Shown: positions 16,043 through 27,767, counted from the stretch's first letter. The stretch is 40,199 nucleotides of DNA from Leptothrix sp. (in: b-proteobacteria) (GCA_013822265.1 PNKD01000024.1:1-40199); one strand, 5' to 3'. A program made the numbers and translations. The notes: generated by a model not told the origin, from the letters alone.

Positions 16043-17794
16043 ATGATGCCGAACTGGCTCCGCGCGCTGCCCCGCACCCCGCAACGCACCCTGCACCGCA
16101 CCCTGGTCGCGGCCATGACGGTGACGATGGCCGCCACCTTCACGGCCTGCGGCGGCGGCGGCTACACCGAGTCGCCGCTGTCGGTCACCGACCGCCGTGC
16201 CCTGTCCGCCGAGTTCACCGCGCGTGCGGCGGTCAACTACTCGCCCTACCGCACGTCGCGCAGTGCGGGCGACCTGGACAAAGAGGTCATCACGCCGGCC
16301 AACGTGCTGCAGGACCTGCGGCTGATCAAGGCCACCGGCATCGGCACCATCCGGCTGTTCAGCAGCCGCGCCTTCGCCGAGACGGTGCTGAAGGTCATCG
16401 CCGACAACAACCTCGGCCTGCTGGTGCAGCTGGGCGCCTACGTCAACCCGGTCTACGACGCCGCCTCCGAAGCCGACAACCAGGCCGAGCTCGCCAAGTG
16501 CATCGCACTGGCGCGCGCCTACCCGGGCATCGTCGCCGCAGTGAGCGTGGGCAACGAGACCATGGTCAGCTGGTCGACGCGCAAGGTCGACCCGGACTTG
16601 ATGGGGCGCTACCTGCAGAGTGTGCGGCGCGCCATCGACCAGCCCGTGACCACCAACGACAACTGGGCCTTCTGGGCCAGCGCACCCAAGGTGATCACCG
16701 ACGTCGTCGACTACGCGGCCGTGCACACCTATCCCTTCCTCGACACCTTCTACGACCCCACGCTCTGGGACTGGCGCCAGAAGAACGTGGCCGCCGATCA
16801 GCGCGCCAAGACCATGGTCGATGCAGCCTTGGCCGAGGCCAAGCGCCAGTATGGCCAGGCGCGCGCCGGGCTGGACAAGCTGGGCCTGACCGGCCTGCCC
16901 ACGGTCATCGGCGAAACCGGCTGGGCCGCCGTCGACACCGCCGGCGGCCCTGCGCTGGCCTTCCGTGCCCACCCCGTCAACCAGAAGATGTACTTTGAGG
17001 GGTTGCAGGCCTGGGCCGTCGAAGGTCGCCGCGGCAACGGGCCTAAGGCCGTCTTCGTCTTCCAGGCTTTCGACGAACCCTGGAAGCAGGGCGACGACGG
17101 CTGGGGCCTGTTCAACACCAACCGCCAGGCGCGCTATGTCGTGCAGGGCCTGGGCACCTGCGGCGTCACCTGGGCCTGCGAAGCCGGCAGCTACACGGCC
17201 GCCGACGCAGTGAAGTGGGTCGAGCCGGTACGCAGCGAGCGCATCACGGCCAGCCGCTACACGCTGTACTCCGAAGCCGCGGTGGCCGGCCAGGTGGTGG
17301 CCACGGGCTTGCGCTGGGATCCGTTTGCGCTCACCGGCTATGCGACCGTGGCAGGTGGTGCGCCCGGCGACGGCAGCGCCAGCTTCGAGATCACGCCCAA
17401 CCCGGTGGACTACGGCTGGGGCCTGTTCCTGTACGCCGAGACGGGCGTCACCGAGAACCTGAAGGACTTTGAGAACGGACGCCTGAACTTCGCCGTGAAG
17501 AGCGACAGCTACCCGGGCAAGATCGAGATCGGGATCAGCACCGACACCTATGACCGGGACGTGCAGGAGGCCTTCCTGCAGATCGGCCCGGGCGACTACG
17601 GCTACTGCAACACCAACGAGTGGTGCCGGGTGTCGATACCGGTGTCGGCCTTCCTGGCCGCGAACCCGAAGCTGGACCTGAGCTACGTGAACTTCCGCTT
17701 CGTCATCGCCGACCGCTTCTCGTTCACCGGCAAGCCGCTGAACACCACCGGGCTGCCGAAGATCCGCGTCGACGGCATCTACTGGTCGAAATGA
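16043..17794 (+). CDS. GH17-like exo/endo-beta-1,3-glucanase lipoprotein with C-terminal binding-like domain
   Basis: The 583-residue protein has a signal ending TFTAC (lipidated Cys about 36), so it should be membrane anchored. A TIM-barrel of the GH17 type follows (about 60-390): VNYSPYR, the acid/base in SVGNET (E172), HTYPF and the nucleophile in IGETGW (E291), then FQAFDEPWK. Residues about 400-583 form a separate beta-rich domain with VDGIYWS at the end, resembling a carbohydrate-binding module. GH17 enzymes cut or transfer beta-1,3-glucosyl bonds with retention. It starts 15 bases after the barrel-protein gene, so the two are co-transcribed. Surface or periplasmic trimming of glucan is the likely role. 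Confidence 0.8.
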   Translation: MMPNWLRALPRTPQRTLHRTLVAAMTVTMAATFTACGGGGYTESPLSVTDRRALSAEFTARAAVNYSPYRTSRSAGDLDKEVITPANVLQDLRLIKATGIGTIRLFSSRAFAETVLKVIADNNLGLLVQLGAYVNPVYDAASEADNQAELAKCIALARAYPGIVAAVSVGNETMVSWSTRKVDPDLMGRYLQSVRRAIDQPVTTNDNWAFWASAPKVITDVVDYAAVHTYPFLDTFYDPTLWDWRQKNVAADQRAKTMVDAALAEAKRQYGQARAGLDKLGLTGLPTVIGETGWAAVDTAGGPALAFRAHPVNQKMYFEGLQAWAVEGRRGNGPKAVFVFQAFDEPWKQGDDGWGLFNTNRQARYVVQGLGTCGVTWACEAGSYTAADAVKWVEPVRSERITASRYTLYSEAAVAGQVVATGLRWDPFALTGYATVAGGAPGDGSASFEITPNPVDYGWGLFLYAETGVTENLKDFENGRLNFAVKSDSYPGKIEIGISTDTYDRDVQEAFLQIGPGDYGYCNTNEWCRVSIPVSAFLAANPKLDLSYVNFRFVIADRFSFTGKPLNTTGLPKIRVDGIYWSK

Positions 17795-17802
17795 GCCACG
17801 AT

Positions 17803-17828
17803 CCGCCTGCGCCGCCGGGCGCAGGCGG
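17803..17828 (+). terminator. Strong hairpin after the GH17 lipoprotein gene
   Basis: CCGCCTGCGC (17803-17812) pairs perfectly with GCGCAGGCGG (17819-17828) around a six-base loop, starting eight bases after the stop codon. There is no T tract, so full termination is doubtful; an attenuating or mRNA-stabilising hairpin inside the operon is as likely. Confidence 0.45.
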
Positions 17829-17839
17829 GCCTTGCGCTG

Positions 17840-17851
17840 GCAAGCGCTTGC
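17840..17851. promoter_or_regulatory. Variant operator-like palindrome within the operon
   Basis: GCAAGCGCTTGC is a 12-base palindrome that shares the central AAGCGCTT core of the locus operator but differs in the outer arms. It lies between the hairpin and the ribosome-binding site of the GlgC remnant. It may be a weak repressor site or chance in GC-rich DNA. Confidence 0.3.
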
Positions 17852-17867
17852 GCGTGCACGAAGGAGC

Positions 17868-18362
17868 ATGATGTCCGGCGACGAGCTCGCCCAACGATGC
17901 CTCCTGCACGGCTACGGTGCCGAGTACGGGGTCGAGCTGGGCGGCGACGACATCGACAGGATGAACTGCGCGCAGATGCTGGCCGACCATGTCGACCACC
18001 ACAAGCGCAGCGGCCGCCAGTGCGCGGTGGCCGGCATCGAGGTGCCGCGCGACGGGGCGCGGGCCTTCGGCGTGATCGGCGTCGACGAGCACTGGCACGT
18101 CACCGGCACGGTGAACCGCTCGGTACCGTTCTCGGGTGCGCGCGTGCACTCGCCTGCCATCCTCGACTGGTCGGTGCTGCTGCCGGAGGTGCAGGTGGGC
18201 CGCCACGTGCGGCTGCATCGCGTGGATGTCGACCGCGGCTGCACGCTGCCCGACGGCCTGGTGATCGGTGAAGACGCCGAGGCCGACGCGGCACGCTTCT
18301 TCCGCACCGACGGCGGCATCACGCTGGTCACGGCCGACATGCTGGCGGCGCTGGGATACTGA
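17868..18362 (+). pseudogene. glgC: ADP-glucose pyrophosphorylase remnant with internal deletion
   Basis: An open frame of about 164 residues keeps two separate parts of GlgC. Near the start are GGDDIDRMNCAQMLADHVDHH and CAVAGIEVPRDGARAFGV, equivalent to about residues 135-180 of the E. coli enzyme. These are followed at once by NRSVPFSGARVHSPAILDWSV to RRTDGG-like FFRTDGGITLVTADML, the C-terminal beta-helix (about 345-430). The nucleotide-binding N-terminus and the central catalytic region are missing, so it cannot make ADP-glucose. The frame is intact and AAGGAG stands before the tandem ATGs at 17868/17871, so it may still be translated. It precedes pgm, which fits a former glycogen gene pair (inference). 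Confidence 0.8.
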
Positions 18363-21415
<3,053 letters not shown>

Positions 21416-21570
21416 GGGCGCCGCGGCGCCAGGAGCGTGCGCGTCGCCAGTTTGGTGCGCTCTAAATCTTTGGCCCGATCGGTGCAGGTGAATGTCGGTC
21501 TCGCCGCGCATCGACCTCACACTCCCGGCCAGGAGCAGCCGGTCGTTCAGCGGCCAAGCGGCCGCTCAAA

Positions 21571-21927
21571 TCAGCTGTCAGGACCGAGGTGAGTCGCCAT
21601 GCGATTGACAGCCTCGGTCAGCGTCGGCAAATCCTGTTCGACTACCAACCAGACCGCGCCAAGGTCGACGCCCAGGTAGCCGTGCACGATCACGTTGCGA
21701 AACCCGGCGAGTTCGCGCCATGGGATCTGCGGCTCGGTGCCCTTGATCTCACTGGACAAGCGCTGGCTCGATTCAGCCAAGGTCTGCAGGTTGCGGATCA
21801 CTGCGTCTTGCACCAGACGCGAAGCGTCGAATCGAGCGCGTTCGGCGTTCGTGTACTCGCGTATCCGGTTCAGACAGTCGCGAATGTGCGCCAGCAGCAC
21901 CCGGTCGGCGTCGGGGCCAGGGTTCAC
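21571..21927 (-). CDS. hepT: HepT-like RNase toxin
   Basis: This 118-residue, mainly helical protein belongs to the HepT (DUF86) group. The RX4HXY catalytic motif of HEPN ribonucleases is present as RNVIVHGY (R77, H82, Y84). It lies directly behind, and overlaps by four bases (ATGA), the nucleotidyltransferase gene, the standard arrangement of type VII HepT/MntA modules in which the antitoxin AMPylates the toxin tyrosine. The pair sits between two glucan operons and is probably an insertion unrelated to sugar use. Confidence 0.85.
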   Translation of the reverse strand: MNPGPDADRVLLAHIRDCLNRIREYTNAERARFDASRLVQDAVIRNLQTLAESSQRLSSEIKGTEPQIPWRELAGFRNVIVHGYLGVDLGAVWLVVEQDLPTLTEAVNRMATHLGPDS

Positions 21928-22226
21928 AGCGGAACAGCGCTCGCCATCACACGCTCGCGCAGTGCAGGGTGCAAGCTCGCTTCGGTGACGACATCGACCC
22001 GGCGGCCCAGCAATTCCTGTGCATCCAGCAACAGGCCGCCCAAGGCCAGGCCGCTGGTCCCTGGGGGCAGGGTCACCAGCAGATCAACGTCGCTGTTGTC
22101 GCTGCCGTCGCCACGGCTCATCGAGCCAAAGACACGGACACTCGTGACGCCGCGCTTGCGTGCCAGGGCCAGCAGTTCGGCGCGGTGGGTCTCGATTAGC
22201 GCATGCATGGGCGGCAGTGTAGCCAT
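21924..22226 (-). CDS. mntA: MntA-like nucleotidyltransferase antitoxin
   Basis: The 100-residue protein shows the minimal nucleotidyltransferase motif GSX10DXD: G34-S35, then D46 and D48 in GSMSRGDGSDNSDVDLLV. Members AMPylate the partner HepT toxin to silence it. A second in-frame ATG at 22208 is possible. It overlaps the toxin gene by four bases, so synthesis is coupled, with antitoxin first. Confidence 0.85.
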   Translation of the reverse strand: MATLPPMHALIETHRAELLALARKRGVTSVRVFGSMSRGDGSDNSDVDLLVTLPPGTSGLALGGLLLDAQELLGRRVDVVTEASLHPALRERVMASAVPL

Positions 22227-22401
22227 CCTGTGCCGACCCGGATGGCACCGACCCGGGCGACTGCTTCAGGGCAGCGGGCTGAGTGACCGCCTCCGGGTCG
22301 CGAAGCGCCATTCGGTGTGGCGCCCGACAGCTGTCGCCCGGAGGCGCCAACCGCCGGGTTTCAACTCGCTCAGCAAGTAAAGAACTGAGCGGCGCACCGG
22401 A

Positions 22402-23379
22402 CTAGGGTGCTTGCCAGACCCTGACGTGTTCGATCTCCATCGTCACCGGAAAGATGCCGTCGTCCACCGCTCCGCCCAGCACGCCGCCGATGGCAACGTT
22501 CAGCAGCAGGTACTGCGGCGCGTTGAAGGGCCAGCGGTCGCGGCCGGTGCCGGGGTTGGGGTAGCGGAAGTAGACGACACCGTCTACGCCGACGGTGATT
22601 TCGCCGGCCGTCCAGTGCAGCTGGTAGTCGTGGAAGGCCGTGCAGGCATCGGTCACCTGGGTTGCCGCCCCGGTGCTGGCGCCGCCGCTGCCGGCCCGGG
22701 TATGCACGGTGCCGAACACGCGGCTCGGGTTGCTGCCCACCTGCTCCATGATGTCGATCTCGCCGTCGTCGGGCCACACACCACCGGTGCCCAGCGTCCA
22801 GATCGCCGGCCAGGTGCCGCGGCCGCAGGGCAGCCTGGCGCGGATCTCGAAGAAACCGTAGGTCCACGCCACCTTGCCGCGGGTGATCAGCCGCGCCGAC
22901 GTGTAGCGCTGGCCGCCCCAGTCGGCGGCGCCGCTCAGGCTCTCCAGGCGCGCGGTGATGCGCAGCCGGCCGTTGACCACCTGCGAGTTCTCTGGTCGTG
23001 CCGCGGCGTAGTACTGGCGCTCGTTGTTGTACCAGCCGAGCCGGTTGCGATCGGTGTCGTAGGCCCAGCGCGTGGTGTCGGGCAGGCCGGCGACGTCGAA
23101 CTCGTCGGCCCACACCAGCCGGTAGCCCGCCGGGGCCGGACCGGCGGGTGCCGGCGGTGCAGGCGGAGCGGGTGGCACAGGCTCGGCGGCCACCGGCGGG
23201 GGCGGCGGGGCGGGTGACACCGGCGCGGCCTCGCCACCACCACCACCGCAGGCGGCGAGCTGCAGCAAGAAGGCCAGCATGGCCCGGCTCGCGGCACGCC
23301 GCGACCGGGCAGCGGCCGCGGTCGGCGCCAAAGCTTCGTGCGGGCCGGTGTGATCGACCTCGCGCGGGATGTCGTGCAT
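22402..23379 (-). CDS. GH16 laminarinase-type lipoprotein
   Basis: The protein (325 residues from the ATG at 23379) has an arginine-rich N-terminus, a hydrophobic stretch ending LQLAAC (lipidated Cys about 44), a proline-rich linker (about 50-82) and a complete GH16 beta-sandwich. The catalytic motif is GEIDIMEQVG with nucleophile E207 and acid/base E212. WAYDTDRN and GWYNNERQYY early and the MEIEHVRVWQ end match beta-1,3-glucanases. It hydrolyses internal beta-1,3 bonds, here from a membrane anchor outside the cytoplasm. A start at 23280 would give a shorter signal; 23379 is preferred because it lies six bases after the preceding stop, in the spacing of the operon. It is the last cistron of the ten-gene run. 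Confidence 0.85.
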   Translation of the reverse strand: MHDIPREVDHTGPHEALAPTAAAARSRRAASRAMLAFLLQLAACGGGGGEAAPVSPAPPPPPVAAEPVPPAPPAPPAPAGPAPAGYRLVWADEFDVAGLPDTTRWAYDTDRNRLGWYNNERQYYAAARPENSQVVNGRLRITARLESLSGAADWGGQRYTSARLITRGKVAWTYGFFEIRARLPCGRGTWPAIWTLGTGGVWPDDGEIDIMEQVGSNPSRVFGTVHTRAGSGGASTGAATQVTDACTAFHDYQLHWTAGEITVGVDGVVYFRYPNPGTGRDRWPFNAPQYLLLNVAIGGVLGGAVDDGIFPVTMEIEHVRVWQAP

Positions 23380-23385
23380 GAGCGC

Positions 23386-25773
23386 TCAGGCTCCGGGGGC
23401 CGCGGGGGCGGCGGAGGCCGCGTACTTGGGACGTTCGTCCTTGTCCCACAGGCCCCACCGCGTGCCCAGCTCGCCTTCCTGCTGCAGTTTCCAGGGCTCG
23501 TCGAAGGACGAGAAGTAGAACAGCTTGATGCCCTCGCGGCGCGCCCATTGCTGGACGTCGACGAAGTAGCGCATCGCGTTCTCGGCCGACGGCACGGCCG
23601 CGGCCACCGGCTCGCCGTGGTCGGGCCAACCCGTCTCGGTGACGATGACCAGCTTCTCGCCCCCCGCGGCCTGCACCAGCCCGACCATGCGGCGCAAGTA
23701 GGGCCCGGCCATGTGGATGTCGGTGCCTTCCCAGAACGGATAACAGTTCGGCAGCAGCACGTCGCAGGCCGCCGTCAGCGCCGGGCGCTCCAGGAACTGG
23801 TAGTAGGCATCGACGCAGCCCACGGGCACGTTCTCGGGCATGGCCGCCTTGACGCGGCGGATGTAGTCCAGCAGTTCGGCCTCGGGCAGTTCCCCGCGCA
23901 GCAGCACCTCGTTGCCCACCACGGCGATGTGAACCAGGCCGGCCTCGGCCAGCGTCAGCAGCCCGGCGATCTCGCGTTCGTTGCGGTCCCGGTCCTGGCT
24001 GATCCAGGCCCCGACCATGGTCTTCAGGCCCTTCTCGCGGGCCAGCCGGGGGATCAGCTCGTGGCCTTCGCTGCAGGCGAACGAGCGCACCCAACGCGTG
24101 TGCGGCGCGACGACCTCGATGCGCCGGCGCACCTGCGCCTCGGTCAGCTGGTCACCCGCGCCCTGGCCTTCGGTGTAGGCACTGAAGCACAGGCCGTAGA
24201 CGCCGCCACGAAACTGCTCGGCATACAGCGCGCCGATCTCGGCCGCGGTCTTGCCCGCCAGCGGCGACGGTTCCATGGCCGGCAGGTGCAGGCCATGCGG
24301 CTCCAGCCACGGCCGGGCGCCCGAGCCCTGCGACGACGACGCGCCGGCCGCGCGCCGCTTGCGCCGCTCGATCTCGGCGTGCACCTCGGTGGCGCGTTTC
24401 TCGTCGAGGTCGTAGTCGCTCATGATCCACATGGCCAGCAGGGTGCCGAAGATGGGCACGCCGGAATAGAACAGCCGCAGGCCGTCCACCGCGCCACCGG
24501 GCTGCGCCGCGGCGCCAGGGGTGAACTCGACGAGCGACATGATGGCGCCGCTGAGCAGGCCGGCGATGGCAAAGCCGAACTTCACCATCCACCAGTAGAT
24601 GGCGCCGAAGATGCCTTCACGCCGCTTGCCGGTGGCCAGTTCATCGAGGTCGCAGACGTCGGCCGTCATCGACATCATCAGCGTGAACAGGCCGCCGATG
24701 CCGAAGGAGAAGAAGGGCAGCGCGAACATGAACATCCAGGGCTTGCCCGGGATCATCAGGAACCACAGCAGCACGTAGCCGATGATGGAGATGCCCTGCG
24801 ACAGCATGAAGGCGTTTTTCTTGCCCATCTTCCTGGACATCCAGGCCACGGTGGGGATGACGGCGAAGGTGGTGACCAGCGCGCCGACGCTGCCGAACAG
24901 CGTGGGCCAGATGCCGGCCGCCGCCGTATGGCCGTTGAACAGGTGATAGACGACGATGAAGAACGAAAACGCCGCCACCGTGTTGAAGGCGTTGAAGATC
25001 AGGAAGGTGGCAAAGCACAGCTTGCGGAAGGGCGCGGAGCCGAAGGCCTCCTTGAAGCCGGCCAGGATCTCCCTCATGCCGCCGCCGACGTTGGCCCAGG
25101 TCAGGGGGACGAGGTGGGTGTCGTCCTGGGTCGACCGGCTGGGCAGGAAGAGGGCCGGCACCATGGCCAGCAGCATGCAGACGACGCCGACCCAGACCGA
25201 GAGCGTGCGCGTGGCGGTGTCGGCGTTCTTGAACCAGCTCGGGTCGTACATGACGACCCAGAACCACGGTGCGATGACCCAGGCCCACTGCCCTATCCAT
25301 TGCGCCACGGCCATGATGCTGGTGCGCTCGTGGAAGTCGTCGCTCATCTCGTAGCCCATGGCCACGTAGGGGATGCTGAACAGCGTCAGCCCCAGGTAGA
25401 ACATGAACGACCAGCACAGGAAGTAGATGAAGTTGTAGGTGATGCCGTCGGCGCGGTAAAGCTGCCACATCGCCACGAAACTGATGCCCATCACGATGGC
25501 GCCTATGAACACGTACTGCTTGCGCCGGCCCCAGGTGGAGCGCGTGTTGTCGGAGATGAAGCCCATGATCGGGTCGGTGACCGAATCGAAGACCCGCGGC
25601 AGGAAGAACAGGATGCCCCACATCCAGCCGGGGAAGCCCATGTCCTGCACCAGCACCACCATGAAGATGCCCAGGGCGGCCGGGAACATCTGGTTGGCCA
25701 GCATGCCCAGGCCGAAGGCGACCTTCTGCCCGAACGGGACCTTGTGGACGGCTGCGGCGGTGGATGCGGTCAT
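23386..25773 (-). CDS. GPH-type sugar transporter fused to a GH17 domain
   Basis: One uninterrupted frame of 795 residues joins two proteins. Residues about 1-470 form a 12-helix cation symporter of the glycoside-pentoside-hexuronide group (GMLANQMFPAALGIF; RVFDSVTDPIMGFISDNTRS; FFSFGIGGLFTLMMSMTADV). After a short basic/serine linker (ERRKRRAAGASSSQGS), residues about 500-795 form a GH17-like barrel with acid/base E622 (VVGNEVLLR), CYPFWEG and nucleophile E713 (VTETGWPDHG). An internal ATG at 24276 (M500) could restart translation but has no visible ribosome-binding site. As a fusion, the glycosidase would be held at the cytoplasmic exit of the transporter. The start overlaps the preceding GH17 stop by ATGA. 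Relatives of each half normally are separate proteins, so a lost stop codon is the alternative reading. Confidence 0.8.
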   Translation of the reverse strand: MTASTAAAVHKVPFGQKVAFGLGMLANQMFPAALGIFMVVLVQDMGFPGWMWGILFFLPRVFDSVTDPIMGFISDNTRSTWGRRKQYVFIGAIVMGISFVAMWQLYRADGITYNFIYFLCWSFMFYLGLTLFSIPYVAMGYEMSDDFHERTSIMAVAQWIGQWAWVIAPWFWVVMYDPSWFKNADTATRTLSVWVGVVCMLLAMVPALFLPSRSTQDDTHLVPLTWANVGGGMREILAGFKEAFGSAPFRKLCFATFLIFNAFNTVAAFSFFIVVYHLFNGHTAAAGIWPTLFGSVGALVTTFAVIPTVAWMSRKMGKKNAFMLSQGISIIGYVLLWFLMIPGKPWMFMFALPFFSFGIGGLFTLMMSMTADVCDLDELATGKRREGIFGAIYWWMVKFGFAIAGLLSGAIMSLVEFTPGAAAQPGGAVDGLRLFYSGVPIFGTLLAMWIMSDYDLDEKRATEVHAEIERRKRRAAGASSSQGSGARPWLEPHGLHLPAMEPSPLAGKTAAEIGALYAEQFRGGVYGLCFSAYTEGQGAGDQLTEAQVRRRIEVVAPHTRWVRSFACSEGHELIPRLAREKGLKTMVGAWISQDRDRNEREIAGLLTLAEAGLVHIAVVGNEVLLRGELPEAELLDYIRRVKAAMPENVPVGCVDAYYQFLERPALTAACDVLLPNCYPFWEGTDIHMAGPYLRRMVGLVQAAGGEKLVIVTETGWPDHGEPVAAAVPSAENAMRYFVDVQQWARREGIKLFYFSSFDEPWKLQQEGELGTRWGLWDKDERPKYAASAAPAAPGA

Positions 25774-26753
25774 GGATGGCTTTCTGTCGTGAGGCTTGCG
25801 GCGCACGCGTGCACCGCATGTTCGGGGTACAGCGCCTGCATCACTACCTTGGGCCGGCGGTCGACGGTGAACAGGCCCCAGTGCTTCTCGGGCTCCAGCG
25901 GGTCGGGCGAGCCCTTCCAGTTCTCGTCGAAGGCCTCGAACACGAAACACAGCAGGCCGGCCTCGCGCGTCCAGTCCATCAGGTCCTGGTAGTACAGGGC
26001 CTGCAGTTCCTGCACCGCATGCTCGGCGTTCATGCCGCGGCCGTTGCTGTTGGTGCACCAGCCGGCTTCGGTGATGACGATGGGCTTGTCGGGGTACAGG
26101 CGCGCCACGCTCTCGACGTTGTCCTTGGTGTAGTCCAGCGCCTCGTGGATGTGCTTGTACTCCCACACCGGGTAGGTGTGCAGCGAGATGAAGTCGAGCA
26201 CGGGCACCAGCTCGCGCAGCTTGTGCTGCCAGGGCACGTAGTTCTCGCAGAAGGTGACCGGCTGCTTGACGGCCGCCTTCACGCGCTTGACGTACTCGAT
26301 CATCTTCGGCACGGGCACGAAGTGGTCGGTCCAGTCCACCGTGGCCTCGTTGCCCACGGCCACCGAGAACACGATGTTCGGATAGCGGTTGGCCAGCGCG
26401 ATCAGCCGCTCGAGCTCGGCCGCGTTCTCGGCGCGGCCGGCCTCGAGCTGCTCTTCGGTGTAGGTGGCGCCCCAGGGGCAGCCGAAGTTGTTCATCTCGG
26501 CGCCCAGGTAGGCGCCCAGCATCACCTGGAAGGGCAGGCCGTCCTCGGCGATGACCTGCAACACACGTTCGGCATGCGGGCTGCAGTCGTACAGGCGCAA
26601 CAGGCGCCAGTTCCTGAGCAGGATGGCCAGGTCTTCGCGGATCTCGGCCAGCGAGGGGTAGGTCTGCTCGCCCGGATTCTGCCCGTCGCGGTAGCCCGAG
26701 TAGCAGATGGCGTTGCCCCGAGGCAGTTTCAGCAGGTTCGGCATGGTGGTCAT
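25770..26753 (-). CDS. Cytoplasmic GH17-like beta-1,3-glucanase (B)
   Basis: The 327-residue protein is a GH17-type barrel without signal peptide. It has the NAICYSGYRDGQNPG start, acid/base E136 in VAVGNEATVDW, HTYPVWEY and nucleophile E229 in ITEAGWC, then FEAFDENWKG. It is closer in pattern to the GH17 lipoprotein at 16043 (both follow a SPYR/SGYRDG start and VGNET/A) than to the two GH17 domains on either side of it. A cytoplasmic place suggests action on imported laminari-oligosaccharides, as exo-hydrolase or transglycosidase. Its stop overlaps the transporter-GH17 start by four bases. Confidence 0.82.
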   Translation of the reverse strand: MTTMPNLLKLPRGNAICYSGYRDGQNPGEQTYPSLAEIREDLAILLRNWRLLRLYDCSPHAERVLQVIAEDGLPFQVMLGAYLGAEMNNFGCPWGATYTEEQLEAGRAENAAELERLIALANRYPNIVFSVAVGNEATVDWTDHFVPVPKMIEYVKRVKAAVKQPVTFCENYVPWQHKLRELVPVLDFISLHTYPVWEYKHIHEALDYTKDNVESVARLYPDKPIVITEAGWCTNSNGRGMNAEHAVQELQALYYQDLMDWTREAGLLCFVFEAFDENWKGSPDPLEPEKHWGLFTVDRRPKVVMQALYPEHAVHACAASLTTESHP

Positions 26754-26759
26754 CGATCG

Positions 26760-27767
26760 TCAGCCGAACTTCAGGACGCCGTCCTTGTCCCACAGCCCCC
26801 AGTAGGCACCGACGTCGCCTTCGGCGCCGACCTTCCAGGCTTCGTCGAAGGCCGCGAAGTAGAAGAGCTCGATGCCATCCTCTTCGGCCCAGCGGGCGCA
26901 GTCGACGAAGTACTGCATCGCACCTTCGCGCGAAGGCGTCGAACCCTGGAAGGCGCTGCCCTGGTCGGGCCAGCCGGTCTCGCTGATCAGCACACGCTTG
27001 CCCGGCGCCGCCGCGCGCGTGCGCGCCACCATGGTCTGCATGTAGGCCAGCGCCTGCTCGCGCGGGCAGCCCTCCCAGAACGGGTAGCAGTTGGTCATCA
27101 CCACGTCGCAGGCGGCGGTGATGCGCGGGTGTTTCTCGAACAGGAAGTAGGCGTCGACATAACCCACCGGCACGCCCGGCAGCGCGTCCTTGACGCGCTG
27201 TATGCCGGCCAACAGTTCGTCTTCGCTCATGTCCTCGCGCAGCAGCACCTCGTTGCCGACGGCCACGATGTCGGCATGGCCGGCACGCGCGACCTCGATC
27301 ACGCCCTGCAGCTCGGCTTCGTTGATCTTCGCGTCGGTGCCCAGCCAGGCGCCGACCAGCGTCTTCAGACCCAGCTCGTGCGCGATGCGCGGCGTCTGCT
27401 CGTGGCCGTCGGTGCACGAGAAGCTGCGGATCCAGCGCGCGTGGGGGCGCATGATCTTCAGCCGCTCGCGGATCTGCGCCTCGCCGATCTGGTCGCCCGG
27501 CTGCTGGCCCTCGAGATAGGGGCTGAAACACAGGCCGTGCACACCGCGCTGCAGCGTGGCACGGAATTCGGCGCTGAGCGCGTCGCGGGTTTCGCTGGTC
27601 CAGACCTCGGGGCCTGAACTCGCCCAGCGGCCGGATTGCAGGTCACCGGCCTGCGGCTGGGCGCCCGAGCGTACCTGCTGCGGCTGCTTGTGCCATTCGC
27701 CCCACTCGTGGGCTTGGGTCATCGTCTGCGACAGCACGCTGTCGGGCGGGGATGCTCGTCTTGACAT
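26760..27767 (-). CDS. Cytoplasmic GH17-like beta-1,3-glucanase (A)
   Basis: The 335-residue protein is a GH17-type enzyme with no signal peptide and an about 55-residue Gln/Ser-rich N-terminal extension. The barrel has GVHGLCFSPYLEGQQPGDQ, acid/base E173 in VGNEVLLRED, NCYPFWEG and nucleophile E263 in ISETGWPDQG, ending YWGLWDKDG. Its motifs match the GH17 half of the transporter fusion almost word for word, so the two are likely paralogues. AAGGA seven bases before the ATG at 27767 supports the start. It lies 12 bases behind the cytoplasmic GH16 gene. The preferred chain length is unknown. Confidence 0.82.
   Translation of the reverse strand: MSRRASPPDSVLSQTMTQAHEWGEWHKQPQQVRSGAQPQAGDLQSGRWASSGPEVWTSETRDALSAEFRATLQRGVHGLCFSPYLEGQQPGDQIGEAQIRERLKIMRPHARWIRSFSCTDGHEQTPRIAHELGLKTLVGAWLGTDAKINEAELQGVIEVARAGHADIVAVGNEVLLREDMSEDELLAGIQRVKDALPGVPVGYVDAYFLFEKHPRITAACDVVMTNCYPFWEGCPREQALAYMQTMVARTRAAAPGKRVLISETGWPDQGSAFQGSTPSREGAMQYFVDCARWAEEDGIELFYFAAFDEAWKVGAEGDVGAYWGLWDKDGVLKFG

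Noticed and set aside
15026..17869. Long minus-strand frame (947 codons) opposite the barrel and GH17 genes
   Set aside because: Shadow of the third-codon-position GC bias; no motifs, and the plus strand has signal peptides, catalytic motifs and a promoter.
21418..21431. GGCGCCGCGGCGCC palindrome after GH30 as a terminator
   Set aside because: Short self-complementary GC run without loop room or T tract; such sequences are expected often in this composition.
23338..25992. 884-codon plus-strand frame opposite the transporter-GH17 fusion
   Set aside because: Low-complexity His/Gln/Gly/Asp-rich sequence without domains; the opposite strand has transporter helices and catalytic residues.
23386..27531. 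Reading the transporter-GH17 frame as a 1381-residue protein from 27531
   Set aside because: The part above 25773 is the wrong frame of the two GH17 genes; the ATG at 25773 starts a typical transporter N-terminus and overlaps the previous stop by ATGA.
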